Shown one piece after another: positions 8,881 through 17,213 of a stretch of 57,586 nt of DNA. This stretch comes from Candidatus Rokuibacteriota bacterium (GTDB lineage Bacteria > Methylomirabilota > Methylomirabilia > Rokubacteriales > CSP1-6), in contig QHRW01000040.1 in assembly GCA_003220265.1 (NCBI GenBank), forward strand, positions 1 through 57,586. The letters are read 5' to 3'. The notes under the pieces are model-generated. The model ran no database searches, was not told where the DNA came from, and saw nothing but the letters and a program-made list of their open reading frames with translations. A program made the translations under genes and the position numbers. Numbering within the stretch: position 1 is the stretch's first letter; each line of letters opens with the position of its first letter.

Positions 8881-10506
8881 ATGCGCCCACGAACGATGGT
8901 GTTCCTCCTCGCCGGCGTGGGTCTGGCCGGCGTGCTGCTGCTCAACGGGGCGCCCGCCATCGGCCAGGCGCCCGCCAAAGCTCCCAAGTCCGGCGGCGTG
9001 CTCACGCTGGCCCAGCGCGAAGAGACGCCCCAGGGCTTCGCCATCCACGAGACCTCGACGGTGTCCACCACGTGGCCCGCGATGCCGTGCTTCAGCAACC
9101 TCGTGATCTTCGACCCGCTCAAGCAGCAGGAGGCCACCGACACCGTCATCGGCGAGCTGGCCGAGAAGTGGTCGTGGCAGGACAACTACCGCAACCTGGT
9201 CTTCTTCCTGCGCAAGGGCGTCAAGTGGCACGACGGCCAGCCGTTCACGTCCAAGGACGTGAAGTTCACCTTCGACATGCTGCGTGAGGCGCCGGACGCG
9301 CCGGCCAAGCTGCGGATCAACCCGCGCAAGGACTGGTACGCCAACGTCCAGAACGTCGAGGCGCCCGACCCGCACACGGTCATCTTCCATCTCAAGCGCC
9401 CGCAGCCCTCGCTGCTGCTCATGCTGGCCTCCGGCTACACGCCGGTCTACGCCGCCCACGTGCCGCCCGCGCAGTACCGCACGGCGTGCGTCGGCACCGG
9501 CCCCTACAAGCTGAAGGAGTGGCGCAAGGGCGAGTTCATCGAGTACGTGAAGAACCCCGACTACTTCGTCAAGGGGCGTCCGTACCTCGACGGGATCAAG
9601 TACGTCATCATCAAGGAGCGCGGCACGCGGGTGGCGGCGCTGCAGGCGGGCCAGGTCGACGCGGCCTTCCCCGGCGACACCAGCAAGACCACGGCCGAGC
9701 AGCTCAAGAAGGCCGTGCCCCAGATGGTGATCACGCGCGCCGCCGAGAACGTGAACGAGAACGTCATCATGAACACGAAGAAGCCGCCCTTCGACAACGT
9801 CAAGGCGCGGCTCGCGGTGGCGCACGCCATCGATCGCAGGGCGCTCAACCAGGCGGTCCACCAGGGCGGTGCCGCCATCGGCGTGTCGATGCCCTCCAAG
9901 CCGTGGGGCGTGTGGGGCATCCTCGACAAGGACCTGGCCGCGCTGCCGGGCTACGGCAAGCCGGCCGACGAGAAGGCCGCCGGCAAGAAGCTGATGGCCG
10001 AGCTCGGATTCTCGCCGGACAAGCCCGCCAAGGTCGAGATCGTCACCCGCGCCATCGCGGTCTACGTCGACATGGCCTCGTTCATCATCAACGAGCTCAA
10101 GCAGATCGGCATCGAGGCCACGCTGAAGCAAATCGAGACCGCGCAGTGGCACGCCATGGCCACGCGCGGCGAGTACCAGATCGGCGCCAACCTCACCGGC
10201 ATCGGCATCGACGATCCCGACGCCAACTACTACGAGAACTTCGCGTGCAACTCGCCGCGCAACTACACGTTCTACTGCAACGAGCAGGTCACCGCGATGC
10301 TGGACACGCAGTCCGGCGAGATCGACCCCAAGAAGCGCCTGGCCCTCGTGGTCGACATCCAGAAGAAGCTCGAGATGGACGCGGCGCGGCCGACGCTGAC
10401 CTGGCGCGTGGACAACTTCGCGCAGTGGCCGCACGTGAAGAACCTGGTCCCGCACAACAACTTCTACAACTACGGCCGCTTGCAGGAAGTCTGGGTGGAC
10501 AAGTAG
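8881..10506 (+). CDS. ABC transporter substrate-binding protein, peptide family 5
   Basis: A 541-residue solute-binding protein of the SBP_bac_5 (DppA/OppA) family. Residues 1-30 are a signal peptide ending near IGQAPA. The family signature is plain: FFLRKGVKWHDGQPFTSKD at about residues 109-127, then TGPYKLKEW, and IDRRALNQAVHQG in the second lobe. It would capture peptides, nickel complexes or other small ligands in the periplasm and deliver them to the two permeases that follow. Start ATG 8881 has GGAGG 8 bases upstream. A GC hairpin follows the stop codon, a usual way of giving more binding protein than permease. The ligand cannot be deduced. Confidence 0.93.
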   Translation: MRPRTMVFLLAGVGLAGVLLLNGAPAIGQAPAKAPKSGGVLTLAQREETPQGFAIHETSTVSTTWPAMPCFSNLVIFDPLKQQEATDTVIGELAEKWSWQDNYRNLVFFLRKGVKWHDGQPFTSKDVKFTFDMLREAPDAPAKLRINPRKDWYANVQNVEAPDPHTVIFHLKRPQPSLLLMLASGYTPVYAAHVPPAQYRTACVGTGPYKLKEWRKGEFIEYVKNPDYFVKGRPYLDGIKYVIIKERGTRVAALQAGQVDAAFPGDTSKTTAEQLKKAVPQMVITRAAENVNENVIMNTKKPPFDNVKARLAVAHAIDRRALNQAVHQGGAAIGVSMPSKPWGVWGILDKDLAALPGYGKPADEKAAGKKLMAELGFSPDKPAKVEIVTRAIAVYVDMASFIINELKQIGIEATLKQIETAQWHAMATRGEYQIGANLTGIGIDDPDANYYENFACNSPRNYTFYCNEQVTAMLDTQSGEIDPKKRLALVVDIQKKLEMDAARPTLTWRVDNFAQWPHVKNLVPHNNFYNYGRLQEVWVDK

Positions 10507-10509
10507 GAG

Positions 10510-10524
10510 GGGGCGCCGCGCCCC
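10510..10524 (+). other. Hairpin between binding-protein and permease genes
   Basis: GGGGCG pairs with CGCCCC around a 3-base loop just after the stop codon of the binding-protein gene. There is no T-tract, so it is more likely an mRNA 3'-end stabiliser or partial attenuator than a full terminator. Confidence 0.5.
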
Positions 10525-10542
10525 GCCGCTCCTGCCACGGCC

Positions 10543-11496
10543 GTGAAGACCTACATCGCCCAGCGGCTCGGCATCGCGATCCTGACGCTGTTCGGGATGT
10601 CGGTCGTCATCTTCGTGCTGCTGCGCCTGGCGCCGGGCGACATCGTGGACGTGCTCTTCTCGGCGGCGGGCTACGTGAACCCGTCGGAGAAGCAGGCCAT
10701 CCTCAAAGAGCTCGGCATGGACAAGCCGTACTGGCGCCAGTACGTCGAGTGGATCACGCAGATCTTCCACGGTGACCTCGGCAAGTCCTACCGCTACGAC
10801 CTGCCGGCCTGGCAGATCATCCGGCCGCTCATCCCGGTCACCGTCGAGCTGGCCATCCTGTCGACGATCGTGGCCGTCCTGCTCGGCGTGCCCACCGGCA
10901 TCGTCAGCGCCGTCCGGCAGGACTCCACGCTCGACTACGCGATGCGCGTGTTCAGCCTGGCCGGGCTCTCGATGCCGTCGTTCTGGCTGGGCATGGTCAT
11001 CATCCTGACGCTGGTGTCGTGGCTGGGCTGGATCCCGCCGCTCACATACGTGAGACCGACGGAGAACTTCTGGCTGCACAGCGTGCAGTTCCTGCTGCCC
11101 GCCCTCGCCGTCGGCTACCGCTCGTCCGCGCTCATCATGCGCATCACGCGCTCGGCGATGCTGGAGGTGCTGCGCGAGGACTACATCCGCACGGCGTGGG
11201 CCAAGGGCCAGAACGAGCGCGCGGTGGTCTGGCGTCACGCGCTGAAGAACGCGATTCTGCCGGTGGTCACCGTGATCGGCATCGAGTTCGCGTTCCTCAT
11301 CGGCGGCCTGGTGGTGACGGAGACCGTGTTCAACCTGCCCGGCGTGGCGCGCTTCCTCGTCGAGGCGATCCTCTGGCGCGACTATCCGATCGTGCAGAAC
11401 CTGGTCATGTTCATCGCCATCGTGGTGATCCTCTCCAACCTCGCCGTGGACCTGCTCTACGGCGTGCTCGATCCGCGGGTGCGTTATGCCGGCTAG
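10543..11496 (+). CDS. ABC transporter permease, DppB type
   Basis: A 317-residue inner-membrane permease of the peptide/nickel class, starting at GTG 10543. About six membrane segments can be followed, the first at residues 10-30 (IAILTLFGMSVVIFVLLRLA), ending APGD as in DppB. The cytoplasmic EAA loop, which contacts the ATPase, is RTAWAKGQNERAVVWRHALK followed by NAILPVVT. It forms the channel with the DppC-type subunit that follows 63 bases later. No ATPase genes are adjacent, so the transporter must borrow ATP-binding subunits encoded elsewhere. Confidence 0.93.
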   Translation: MKTYIAQRLGIAILTLFGMSVVIFVLLRLAPGDIVDVLFSAAGYVNPSEKQAILKELGMDKPYWRQYVEWITQIFHGDLGKSYRYDLPAWQIIRPLIPVTVELAILSTIVAVLLGVPTGIVSAVRQDSTLDYAMRVFSLAGLSMPSFWLGMVIILTLVSWLGWIPPLTYVRPTENFWLHSVQFLLPALAVGYRSSALIMRITRSAMLEVLREDYIRTAWAKGQNERAVVWRHALKNAILPVVTVIGIEFAFLIGGLVVTETVFNLPGVARFLVEAILWRDYPIVQNLVMFIAIVVILSNLAVDLLYGVLDPRVRYAG

Positions 11497-11545
11497 CCGG
11501 GTGCCGAGGAACGGTTTGCATCCGGCCATGCCTCGGCACCCGGCT
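11495..11545 (+). other. Perfect 14-15 bp stem-loop between the two permease genes
   Basis: GCCGGGTGCCGAGG (11496-11509) pairs perfectly with CCTCGGCACCCGGC (11531-11544) around a 21-base loop, and A11495 with T11545 adds a pair. It begins at the stop codon of the first permease and ends 14 bases before the next start. No T-run follows. It may protect the upstream message or tune expression of the downstream permease. Confidence 0.6.
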
Positions 11546-11559
11546 GAGCGGAGACGCTC

Positions 11560-12459
11560 ATGGCGGTGACGCCGGTCGACCTCGCGGCTCCGACGACGCT
11601 CCGCCGGCGCGACTCGACGGCGACGGTGGTGTGGCGGTTCGTGCGCAAGAAGCCGCTCGGCGCCGCCGGCGGCGTGCTCATGCTGATCATGCTGGTGACC
11701 GCGCTCCTGGCCAACGTGCTGGAGACCCACGACCCGATCGCCACCAACGCCGGCGCCACGCTGGCCAAGCCTTCCGACGAGCACTGGCTGGGCACCGACC
11801 ACCTCGGGCGCGACATCTTCTCGCGCATCGTGCACGGCGCGCGCGTCTCGCTCATCGTGGGCATCGGCTCCACGCTGCTCGGCTCGGTGCTGGGCGGCAT
11901 CATCGGGCTGCTCTCGGGGTACGCCGGCGGCAAGACGGACCTCATCACCCAGCGCCTGCTCGACATCCTGCAGGGACTGCCGCTGCTGGTGCTCGCGCTG
12001 GTGATGTCGGCCTCGCTGGGGCCCTCCATCCAGAACGTGATCATCGCCATCTCGATCCCCATCGTGCCGCGCGCCTCGCGGGTGATCCGCGCCAGCGTGC
12101 TGTCGATCCGCGAGATGCAGTACATCGAGGCGGCCCGCGCGCTCGGGCTGCGCCACCTGCGCATCGCCTTCCGTCACGTGCTGCCCAACACGGTGGGCCC
12201 CTTCATCGTGCTGGTCACCGCGCAGCTCGGCAGCGCCATCCTCGTCGAGGCGGCGCTGTCCTTCCTGGGCCTCGGCGTGCCCGAGCCGTATCCGTCGTGG
12301 GGCCGGATGCTGTCGGTCTCGGCGGCCGAGTACGCGCAGAAGGCGCCGCACCTCGTGCTCTTCCCCGGCATCGCCATCAGCCTGGCCGTGTTCGGCTCCA
12401 ACCTCTTCGGTGACGCGCTCCGCGACACCCTCGACCCCCGCCTGCGCGGGGCTGGTTAA
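11560..12459 (+). CDS. ABC transporter permease, DppC type
   Basis: A 299-residue partner permease of the DppC/OppC class. The N-terminal cytoplasmic segment is followed by the first membrane helix (GGVLMLIMLVTALLANVL) and the conserved GTDHLGRDIFSRIVHGARVS motif of this subunit type. The EAA loop is YIEAARALGLRHLRIAFRHV followed by LPNT. Start ATG 11560 follows GAGCGGAGACGC, with GGAG as a weak ribosome site. With the upstream permease it makes the membrane channel. A hairpin just after the stop probably ends this transcription unit. Confidence 0.93.
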   Translation: MAVTPVDLAAPTTLRRRDSTATVVWRFVRKKPLGAAGGVLMLIMLVTALLANVLETHDPIATNAGATLAKPSDEHWLGTDHLGRDIFSRIVHGARVSLIVGIGSTLLGSVLGGIIGLLSGYAGGKTDLITQRLLDILQGLPLLVLALVMSASLGPSIQNVIIAISIPIVPRASRVIRASVLSIREMQYIEAARALGLRHLRIAFRHVLPNTVGPFIVLVTAQLGSAILVEAALSFLGLGVPEPYPSWGRMLSVSAAEYAQKAPHLVLFPGIAISLAVFGSNLFGDALRDTLDPRLRGAG

Positions 12460-12462
12460 CAT

Positions 12463-12483
12463 GGGGGCCCCGACATGGCCCCC
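12463..12483 (+). terminator. GC hairpin after the ABC operon
   Basis: GGGGGCC (12463-12469) pairs with GGCCCCC (12477-12483) around CCGACAT. There is no T-tract, so intrinsic termination is uncertain. The hairpin covers the first possible ATG (12475) of the next gene, so it may instead mask that start. Confidence 0.45.
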
Positions 12484-12981
12484 CAACCCCCCCGACGTTC
12501 GGACCGCCCCGGCGAAGCCGTGGCGGTCCTCTATCCCGTCACGTATACCGTCACGGTCGGTGATGGCCGCTGCACCGAGGCGCTCGTGGAGGCCGGCGCG
12601 TACGGCTACGCGCATTCCGCGGTGCTGTCCGAGAACTTTCCGGCGCGCCACGCTGGTGGCCCGCGCGTGCGCGAGCTGGTGCTGCTGCGCTTCGCGGGCG
12701 AGGTGACGGCGCCCGAGGTCCTGGCCGAGGCGGCGTGGCGCGGGCTGCAGGCGCCGACCTACGAGGACGCGCTCTACTTTGGCATCGCGCATCCCGAGGC
12801 CCAGCGGGAGGGGCCGATCGTGTTCATGCACGAGCCCTGGGTGGGCTACTTCGGCCGGCGCGACGTGCTGTGCCTGTGGGACAACGCGGGCCGCCGCGAG
12901 CTGGGCCTCGACGGCTTCGACGATACGTGGCGCGAGGGCTGCCGCTTCGCCTTCGTGACGCCGGCGGCGGGCGGTGGGTGA
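12475..12981 (+). CDS. Hypothetical protein, unknown family
   Basis: A 168-residue soluble protein if started at ATG 12475; GTG 12520 gives 153 residues and is attractive because the first 15 residues are Pro/Arg-rich and the upstream ATG sits in a hairpin. The body reads like a folded alpha/beta protein: VLYPVTYTVTVGDGRCTEAL, AGAYGYAHSAVLSENFP, and a Trp/Phe-rich second half (HEPWVGYFGRRDVLCLWD). No signal peptide, membrane helix or known catalytic motif was recognised. It sits 3 bases before the epimerase gene, so the two are likely co-transcribed. Function unknown. Confidence 0.65.
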   Translation: MAPQPPRRSDRPGEAVAVLYPVTYTVTVGDGRCTEALVEAGAYGYAHSAVLSENFPARHAGGPRVRELVLLRFAGEVTAPEVLAEAAWRGLQAPTYEDALYFGIAHPEAQREGPIVFMHEPWVGYFGRRDVLCLWDNAGRRELGLDGFDDTWREGCRFAFVTPAAGGG

Positions 12982-12984
12982 GGA

Positions 12985-13962
12985 GTGAAGATCGTCATCC
13001 CGGGCGGCACGGGGCAGGTGGGGACCGTGCTCGCCCGCGCCTTTCAGGCCACCGGCGCCGAGGTGGTCGTGCTCGGGCGCACGCCGCGCACGCTGCCGTG
13101 GCGCTTCGCGCGCTGGGACGCGCACGACCTCGCCGGTTGGGCCGGCGAGCTCGACGGCGCCGACGTCGTCATCAACATGGTCGGCCGCTCGGTGAACTGC
13201 CGGTACACGGCGCAGAACCGCGACGCGATCCTGCGCTCGCGCGTGGACTCGGTGCGCGCCGTCGGCGAGGCGATCGCGCGGGCGCGCCGGCCGCCGGCCG
13301 TGTGGCTGCAGGCCTCCACGGCCACCATCTACGCGCACCGCTTCGACGCCCCGCACGACGAGGCCACTGGCATCGTCGGCGGCGGCGAGCCGGGCGCGCC
13401 CGACACGTGGCGCTTCAGCATCGAAGTCGCCACGGCCTGGGAGCGCGCGCTGGCCGAGGCCGTGACGCCGCGCACGCGGAAGGTCGCGCTCCGCTCCGCC
13501 ATGATCATGAGCCCGGATCGCGGCGGGATCTTCGACACGCTGCTGACCCTGGTGCGCCGCGGACTGGGCGGCACCGCCGGCGACGGCCGCCAGTACGTCT
13601 CGTGGATCCACGATGTCGACTTCGTGCGTGCTGTGCGCTGGCTGATCGCGCACGGCGAGGTGGACGGCGCGGTCAACGTGGCCGCGCCCGTGCCGCTGCC
13701 GTATCGCGACTTCATGACCGCCCTCCGGAAGGCCGCCGGGGTGCCGGTCGGGCTGCCGGCGCCGCGCTGGGTGCTCGAGATCGGCGCGTTCTTCATGCGC
13801 ACGGAGACCGAGCTCGTGCTGAAGAGTCGGCGCGTCGTCCCCGGCCGGCTCAGAGCGGCCGGCTTCACGTTCGAGCACCCCTCGTGGCCGGAGGCCGCGC
13901 TCGACCTCTGCGCGCGGCGTGCCGGGTCCGGTCGGCGGTTGCCGTACACTAGGCCCTCGTGA
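12985..13962 (+). CDS. TIGR01777-type NAD(P)-dependent epimerase/oxidoreductase
   Basis: A 325-residue extended short-chain dehydrogenase of the YfcH/TIGR01777 group. GGTGQVGT at residues 7-14 is the Rossmann glycine motif. NMVGRSVNCRYT and LQASTATIYAH follow the family order, as do VALRSAMIMSP and YVSWIHDVDFVRAV, with VNVAAPVP near residue 230. The C-terminal part (RRVVPGRLRAAGFTF) is the DUF1731-like end. These proteins are predicted nucleotide-sugar or related epimerases with no well-defined substrate. Start GTG 12985 has a GTGAG-type context 3 bases after the previous stop. Confidence 0.85.
   Translation: MKIVIPGGTGQVGTVLARAFQATGAEVVVLGRTPRTLPWRFARWDAHDLAGWAGELDGADVVINMVGRSVNCRYTAQNRDAILRSRVDSVRAVGEAIARARRPPAVWLQASTATIYAHRFDAPHDEATGIVGGGEPGAPDTWRFSIEVATAWERALAEAVTPRTRKVALRSAMIMSPDRGGIFDTLLTLVRRGLGGTAGDGRQYVSWIHDVDFVRAVRWLIAHGEVDGAVNVAAPVPLPYRDFMTALRKAAGVPVGLPAPRWVLEIGAFFMRTETELVLKSRRVVPGRLRAAGFTFEHPSWPEAALDLCARRAGSGRRLPYTRPS
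13945..13950 (+). promoter_or_regulatory. Possible -10 box before the amidase gene
   Basis: TACACT lies 45 bases before the amidase ATG, at the extreme 3' end of the epimerase gene. No convincing -35 box is present, and a GGAG-type ribosome site follows in the leader. Weak evidence. Confidence 0.3.
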
Positions 13963-13995
13963 TCGTCCATCCGGTCGTCTAGGAGAGCGCCGTTC

Positions 13996-15399
13996 ATGGA
14001 CCTGCACTGGCAGTCGGCGACGACGCTCGCCCGGCTCATCCGCCAGAAGAAGGTATCCCCGGTCGAGGTGCTCGGCGCGATTCTCGATCGCATCGACAAG
14101 CTCAATCCGCGCCTCAACGCGTTTGTCACGCTGACGGCCGAGCAGGCACGGCGGGAAGCGCGGGCCGCCGAGCGCGCGCTGACCAAGCGCAGCGCCACGC
14201 TGGGGCCGCTGCACGGCGTGCCGTTCTCCGTGAAGGATCTCGTCATCACCAAGGGCGTGCGCACGACGTTCGGCACGCCGCTCTATCGCGACAACGTGCC
14301 CACCGAGGACGCGCCGATCGTGACCCGCCTGAAGGCCGCCGGCGGCATCATGCTCGGCAAGACGAACACGCCGACCATGGGCTGGATCGGCGCCACGCAC
14401 AACCTGCTCTTCGGCGTCACGCGCAATCCGTGGAACCTCGAGCGCACGCCGGGCGGGTCGAGCGGCGGCGCCTCGGCCGCGGCCGCCGCGGGTCTGGGCC
14501 CGCTGCACGTCGGCACCGACGGCGGCGGCTCGATCCGGATCCCGGCCGCGTTCGCCGGCATCTACGGCTTCAAGGCGTCCTACGGGCGGATCCCGACCTA
14601 TCCGACCAGCGGGGCGTGGAGCCTCTCGCACGTGGGCCCGATGACGCGCACCGTGGCCGACGCCGCGCTCATGCTGAACGTGTGCGCCGGTCCCGACGAG
14701 CGCGACCAGTACTCGCTGCCCGCCGAGCGCGCCGATTACGTGAAGGCGCTGAGCGGCTCGCTCAAAGGGTGGCGCGTGGCGTGGACCGACGACCTCGGCT
14801 TCGCCGACGTCGTCGATCCCGAGGTGAGCACGGTGTGCGCGCGCGCGGCACGCGCGTTTCGCGAGCTCGGCTGCCGCGTGGAAGAAGTGCAGCCGAGCTG
14901 GCCGTCGCCCCGCGAGGCCTGGTACGAGATCTTCTGCGGCGGCATCGCCGCGCGTCTGGCGCCGTACGTCGAGCGCCGCGCCGAGATCGACGCCGGGCTC
15001 CTGCGGATCATCGAGACCGCGCTGCGCAATCCGCCCACGAAGTACGTCCAGGCGTGGTTCGATCGCCTCGCGTGGTGGCAGCATCTGCGCGCGTTCTTCG
15101 ACAAGTACGATCTGCTGCTGACGCCGACCACCGCGTGTCCGCCGTTCGCCGTCGGCCTCGACAATCCGACGGAGATCGCCGGCCGCCCCGCCGGCGCCTA
15201 CGCGTGGATTCCCTTCACGTACCCGTTCAATCTCACCGGTCAGCCGGCCGCCTCGGTGCCGGCGGGCTTCACCGCGAACGGTTTGCCCGTCGGATTGCAA
15301 ATCGTGGGACGCCGCTTCGCCGACGCCGCCGTGCTGCGCGCCTCTGCGGCGTTCGAGCGGCTGCGTCCGTGGGCGCAGCAGCGTCCTCCGATCGGATAA
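13996..15399 (+). CDS. Amidase, amidase-signature family
   Basis: A 467-residue amidase with the complete Ser-cisSer-Lys triad of the amidase-signature family: Lys80 in FSVKD, Ser156 in GGSSGGASA and Ser179 in GTDGGGSIRIPA. The spacing fits the family. It hydrolyses linear amides to acid plus ammonia in the cytoplasm; the same fold makes GatA, but no gatB or gatC lies nearby, so a catabolic amidase is more likely. Start ATG 13996 follows AGGAGAGCGCC. It lies downstream of the peptide ABC operon but is separated by two genes and a possible promoter, so shared regulation is speculative. Confidence 0.92.
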   Translation: MDLHWQSATTLARLIRQKKVSPVEVLGAILDRIDKLNPRLNAFVTLTAEQARREARAAERALTKRSATLGPLHGVPFSVKDLVITKGVRTTFGTPLYRDNVPTEDAPIVTRLKAAGGIMLGKTNTPTMGWIGATHNLLFGVTRNPWNLERTPGGSSGGASAAAAAGLGPLHVGTDGGGSIRIPAAFAGIYGFKASYGRIPTYPTSGAWSLSHVGPMTRTVADAALMLNVCAGPDERDQYSLPAERADYVKALSGSLKGWRVAWTDDLGFADVVDPEVSTVCARAARAFRELGCRVEEVQPSWPSPREAWYEIFCGGIAARLAPYVERRAEIDAGLLRIIETALRNPPTKYVQAWFDRLAWWQHLRAFFDKYDLLLTPTTACPPFAVGLDNPTEIAGRPAGAYAWIPFTYPFNLTGQPAASVPAGFTANGLPVGLQIVGRRFADAAVLRASAAFERLRPWAQQRPPIG

Positions 15400-15502
15400 C
15401 TTCGCGGCGGCAGCGCGGGTGTAGCCCTTTCAAGCGCGAAGTCGCGGCCATGGGCACGTGACTTGCGAGACTCCCCGGGAATTCCACTCAGGGAGGTCCC
15501 GG

Positions 15503-16267
15503 ATGGGACGCAACACTCGCAGACTGCTCCTCGCTGTTCTCCTCGTGCTCACGGTCGGTGTCGTCGCCGCGCAATCAACGACGCCCGGGTCGATGAGCGG
15601 CGCAACCGCGACGACGACGGCCGACGCGTCGTCGCCGTCCGCGCTGGCCGCTGCCGCCGAGCCGGCGGTCGAGCAGATCGTGGCGATCGCGCAGACCGTC
15701 GAGCCCGGCGCGACCGGCGTCACCGCGTTCACGGTGCCGGCGGGCCGCCAGCTCGTGGTCACCGACGTCGTGATCACCAATCCGAGCACGACGGCGGTGT
15801 GCGGCGCCGCCGTGTCGCCGAGCGCCGCTACCACGGCGACCGGCACCACCACCGGCGGCACGACGCCGGGCGGCGCGACGACGGCCGGAACGACAACGCC
15901 CGGAATGACGCCCGGAATGACGACGAGCGGGATGACGATGTCCGGTGGCACCACCACGACGATTGGCGGCACGACGACGACCACGACACCCGGCGGCAGC
16001 ATCGTCAGCACGACGGCGACGACCGCGGTGGAGTCGGGCACGGGCACGCTGTGCGTGCCGGCGCAGACGTCGCTCTCGCTGGGGCTCACCACGGGCCTGG
16101 AATTCGCCGCTGGGCAGAGCGTGCTCCTCGTGAACCAGCCGCTCACGACCACAACGCCGACCGCGGCGACGGGGACCACCACCACGCCAACCGCGACGGC
16201 GGCGGCGACGAGCGGGCCGCTCTTCTATCACCTCCGCGGATTCCTCGTGGCAACAACCGGCGTCTGA
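15503..16267 (+). CDS. Secreted Thr/Gly-rich low-complexity protein
   Basis: A 254-residue protein from ATG 15503, with GGGAGG 7 bases upstream. Residues 1-25 are a signal peptide (LLLAVLLVLTVGVVAAQ). A folded-looking segment (about 50-105, including VPAGRQLVVTDVVITNPST and one Cys) is followed by about 60 residues of Thr, Gly, Met and Ser (repeats like TTPGGATT and GMTPGMTTSGM), then a second folded stretch with one Cys (TLCVPAQTSLSLG), more Thr, and the closing FYHLRGFLVA. The Thr-rich part may be an exposed, possibly glycosylated linker. It lies 4 bases before the pilin-like gene, so a surface appendage role is a fair guess but unproven. Confidence 0.7.
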   Translation: MGRNTRRLLLAVLLVLTVGVVAAQSTTPGSMSGATATTTADASSPSALAAAAEPAVEQIVAIAQTVEPGATGVTAFTVPAGRQLVVTDVVITNPSTTAVCGAAVSPSAATTATGTTTGGTTPGGATTAGTTTPGMTPGMTTSGMTMSGGTTTTIGGTTTTTTPGGSIVSTTATTAVESGTGTLCVPAQTSLSLGLTTGLEFAAGQSVLLVNQPLTTTTPTAATGTTTTPTATAAATSGPLFYHLRGFLVATTGV

Positions 16268-16271
16268 ATCA

Positions 16272-16847
16272 TTGCACGTTGACGGGCGCACGCGCGCGGC
16301 CCACGCTGCGCGCGTGACGCTCGCCGACCTGCTCGTGTCCACGGCCGTGCTCGCGCTCGTCGTCGGCGCCACGCTCGTCACGCTCGAGCAGGGCCAGCAG
16401 GCGTTCGCCGTCGGCGCCGCGCGCGTGGAGGCGCAGCAGAGCGCGCGCGTCGCGCTGACGTGGCTCACCGCCGAGCTGCGCCAGGCCGGAGAGGGGATCA
16501 CCGCGCCGAGCCTGCCGGCGATCTCCGTCGCGGAACCGACGCGCGTGGTGCTGCACGTCGACAAGAATCACAACAGCGTGATCGCCGGCGCCGGCGAGAC
16601 GATCGTCTGGCGCCTCGATCACGACATTCTCCGCCGCGACGCCGGCGGCGGCGCGCAACCCGTCATCAACGGCGTCCGCGCCCTGGCCTTCCTCTACTTC
16701 GACGCCGCCGGCGCCCCCACCACGATTCCCTCCGCCGTCCGCCGCATCCACATCACCCTCACCACCGGCCCCTCCCACACCCCATCCCTCTTCACCAAAA
16801 ACCTCACCACCACCCTCACCACCGAAGCCCACCTCCGCAACCGCTGA
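16272..16847 (+). CDS. PilW-like minor pilin/pseudopilin with degenerate leader
   Basis: A 191-residue protein from TTG 16272; GTG 16314 is an alternative. Residues 14-34 (RVTLADLLVSTAVLALVVGA) look like a type IV prepilin N-terminus, followed by the characteristic amphipathic segment (ARVEAQQSARVALTWLTAEL then RQAG) of PilW-like minor pilins. The usual Gly before the cleavage site is Arg here and Glu at +5 is Asp, so processing by PilD is doubtful. The remainder is beta-rich with VINGVRALAFLYFDAAG, again PilW-like. No other pilus genes are close. The last 35 codons are extremely C-rich and G-poor. Confidence 0.65.
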   Translation: MHVDGRTRAAHAARVTLADLLVSTAVLALVVGATLVTLEQGQQAFAVGAARVEAQQSARVALTWLTAELRQAGEGITAPSLPAISVAEPTRVVLHVDKNHNSVIAGAGETIVWRLDHDILRRDAGGGAQPVINGVRALAFLYFDAAGAPTTIPSAVRRIHITLTTGPSHTPSLFTKNLTTTLTTEAHLRNR

Positions 16848-16870
16848 CAACAAACCACGAACAGAAGACG
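16735..16870 (+). terminator. C-rich, G-poor tract, possible Rho-dependent terminator
   Basis: Over about 130 bases covering the end of the pilin-like gene and its 3' side, the plus strand is dominated by C and A with very few G (for example CTCACCACCACCCTCACC). Such C-over-G bubbles are the hallmark of Rho loading sites. It lies at a transcription-unit end, upstream of the mraZ promoter. No GC hairpin with T-tract is present here. Confidence 0.35.
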
Positions 16871-17055
16871 CGAACGCAAGCAACCAACGACGTGGGAAAG
16901 CGAATCGCACGAACACGAAGACGATCCGACGATGCTGTTCAGTCCGCCCCTCGGTAAAGACTCTCGGTGATCCGGGACTCCGTTCTCGGTGAACGCGCGG
17001 ACGTCGCGCCCTCTTCTCCCCTCCGATGTCTGATGCGGCGCCTCACCTCGCGCGC

Positions 17056-17213
17056 GCCCGGGGCCGGGCCGGCGGGGGCGGGGGGCTGAGGACCCGTTCC
17101 CCGCCGCCCCAGACCGTGCGCCAAAGCGTCGATGGAATCCAGCCGAGCCATGTCGACGCGGTCTCCCAGCACGTGGTCCCCAGTCCCCCGCCCCCGCCGG
17201 CCCGGCCCCGGGC
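17056..17213. repeat. Long GC-rich inverted repeat upstream of mraZ
   Basis: Arms 17056-17094 and 17175-17213 (39 bases each) are reverse complements with two mismatches; the 33-base core has one. The arms are almost pure G and C, and the 80-base loop is more ordinary. The rest of the 16848-17410 gap shows no supported gene; short open frames over the arms on both strands are by-products of the symmetry. It could fold as an RNA hairpin or DNA cruciform, or be a dispersed palindromic or miniature mobile element. No target duplication was identified. Confidence 0.75.

Noticed and set aside
7387..15300. Very long open frame on the minus strand (over 2600 codons)
   Set aside because: Its translation is Arg/His/Asp/Ala-rich noise and it lies opposite well-supported genes; such frames are expected in DNA of this GC content.
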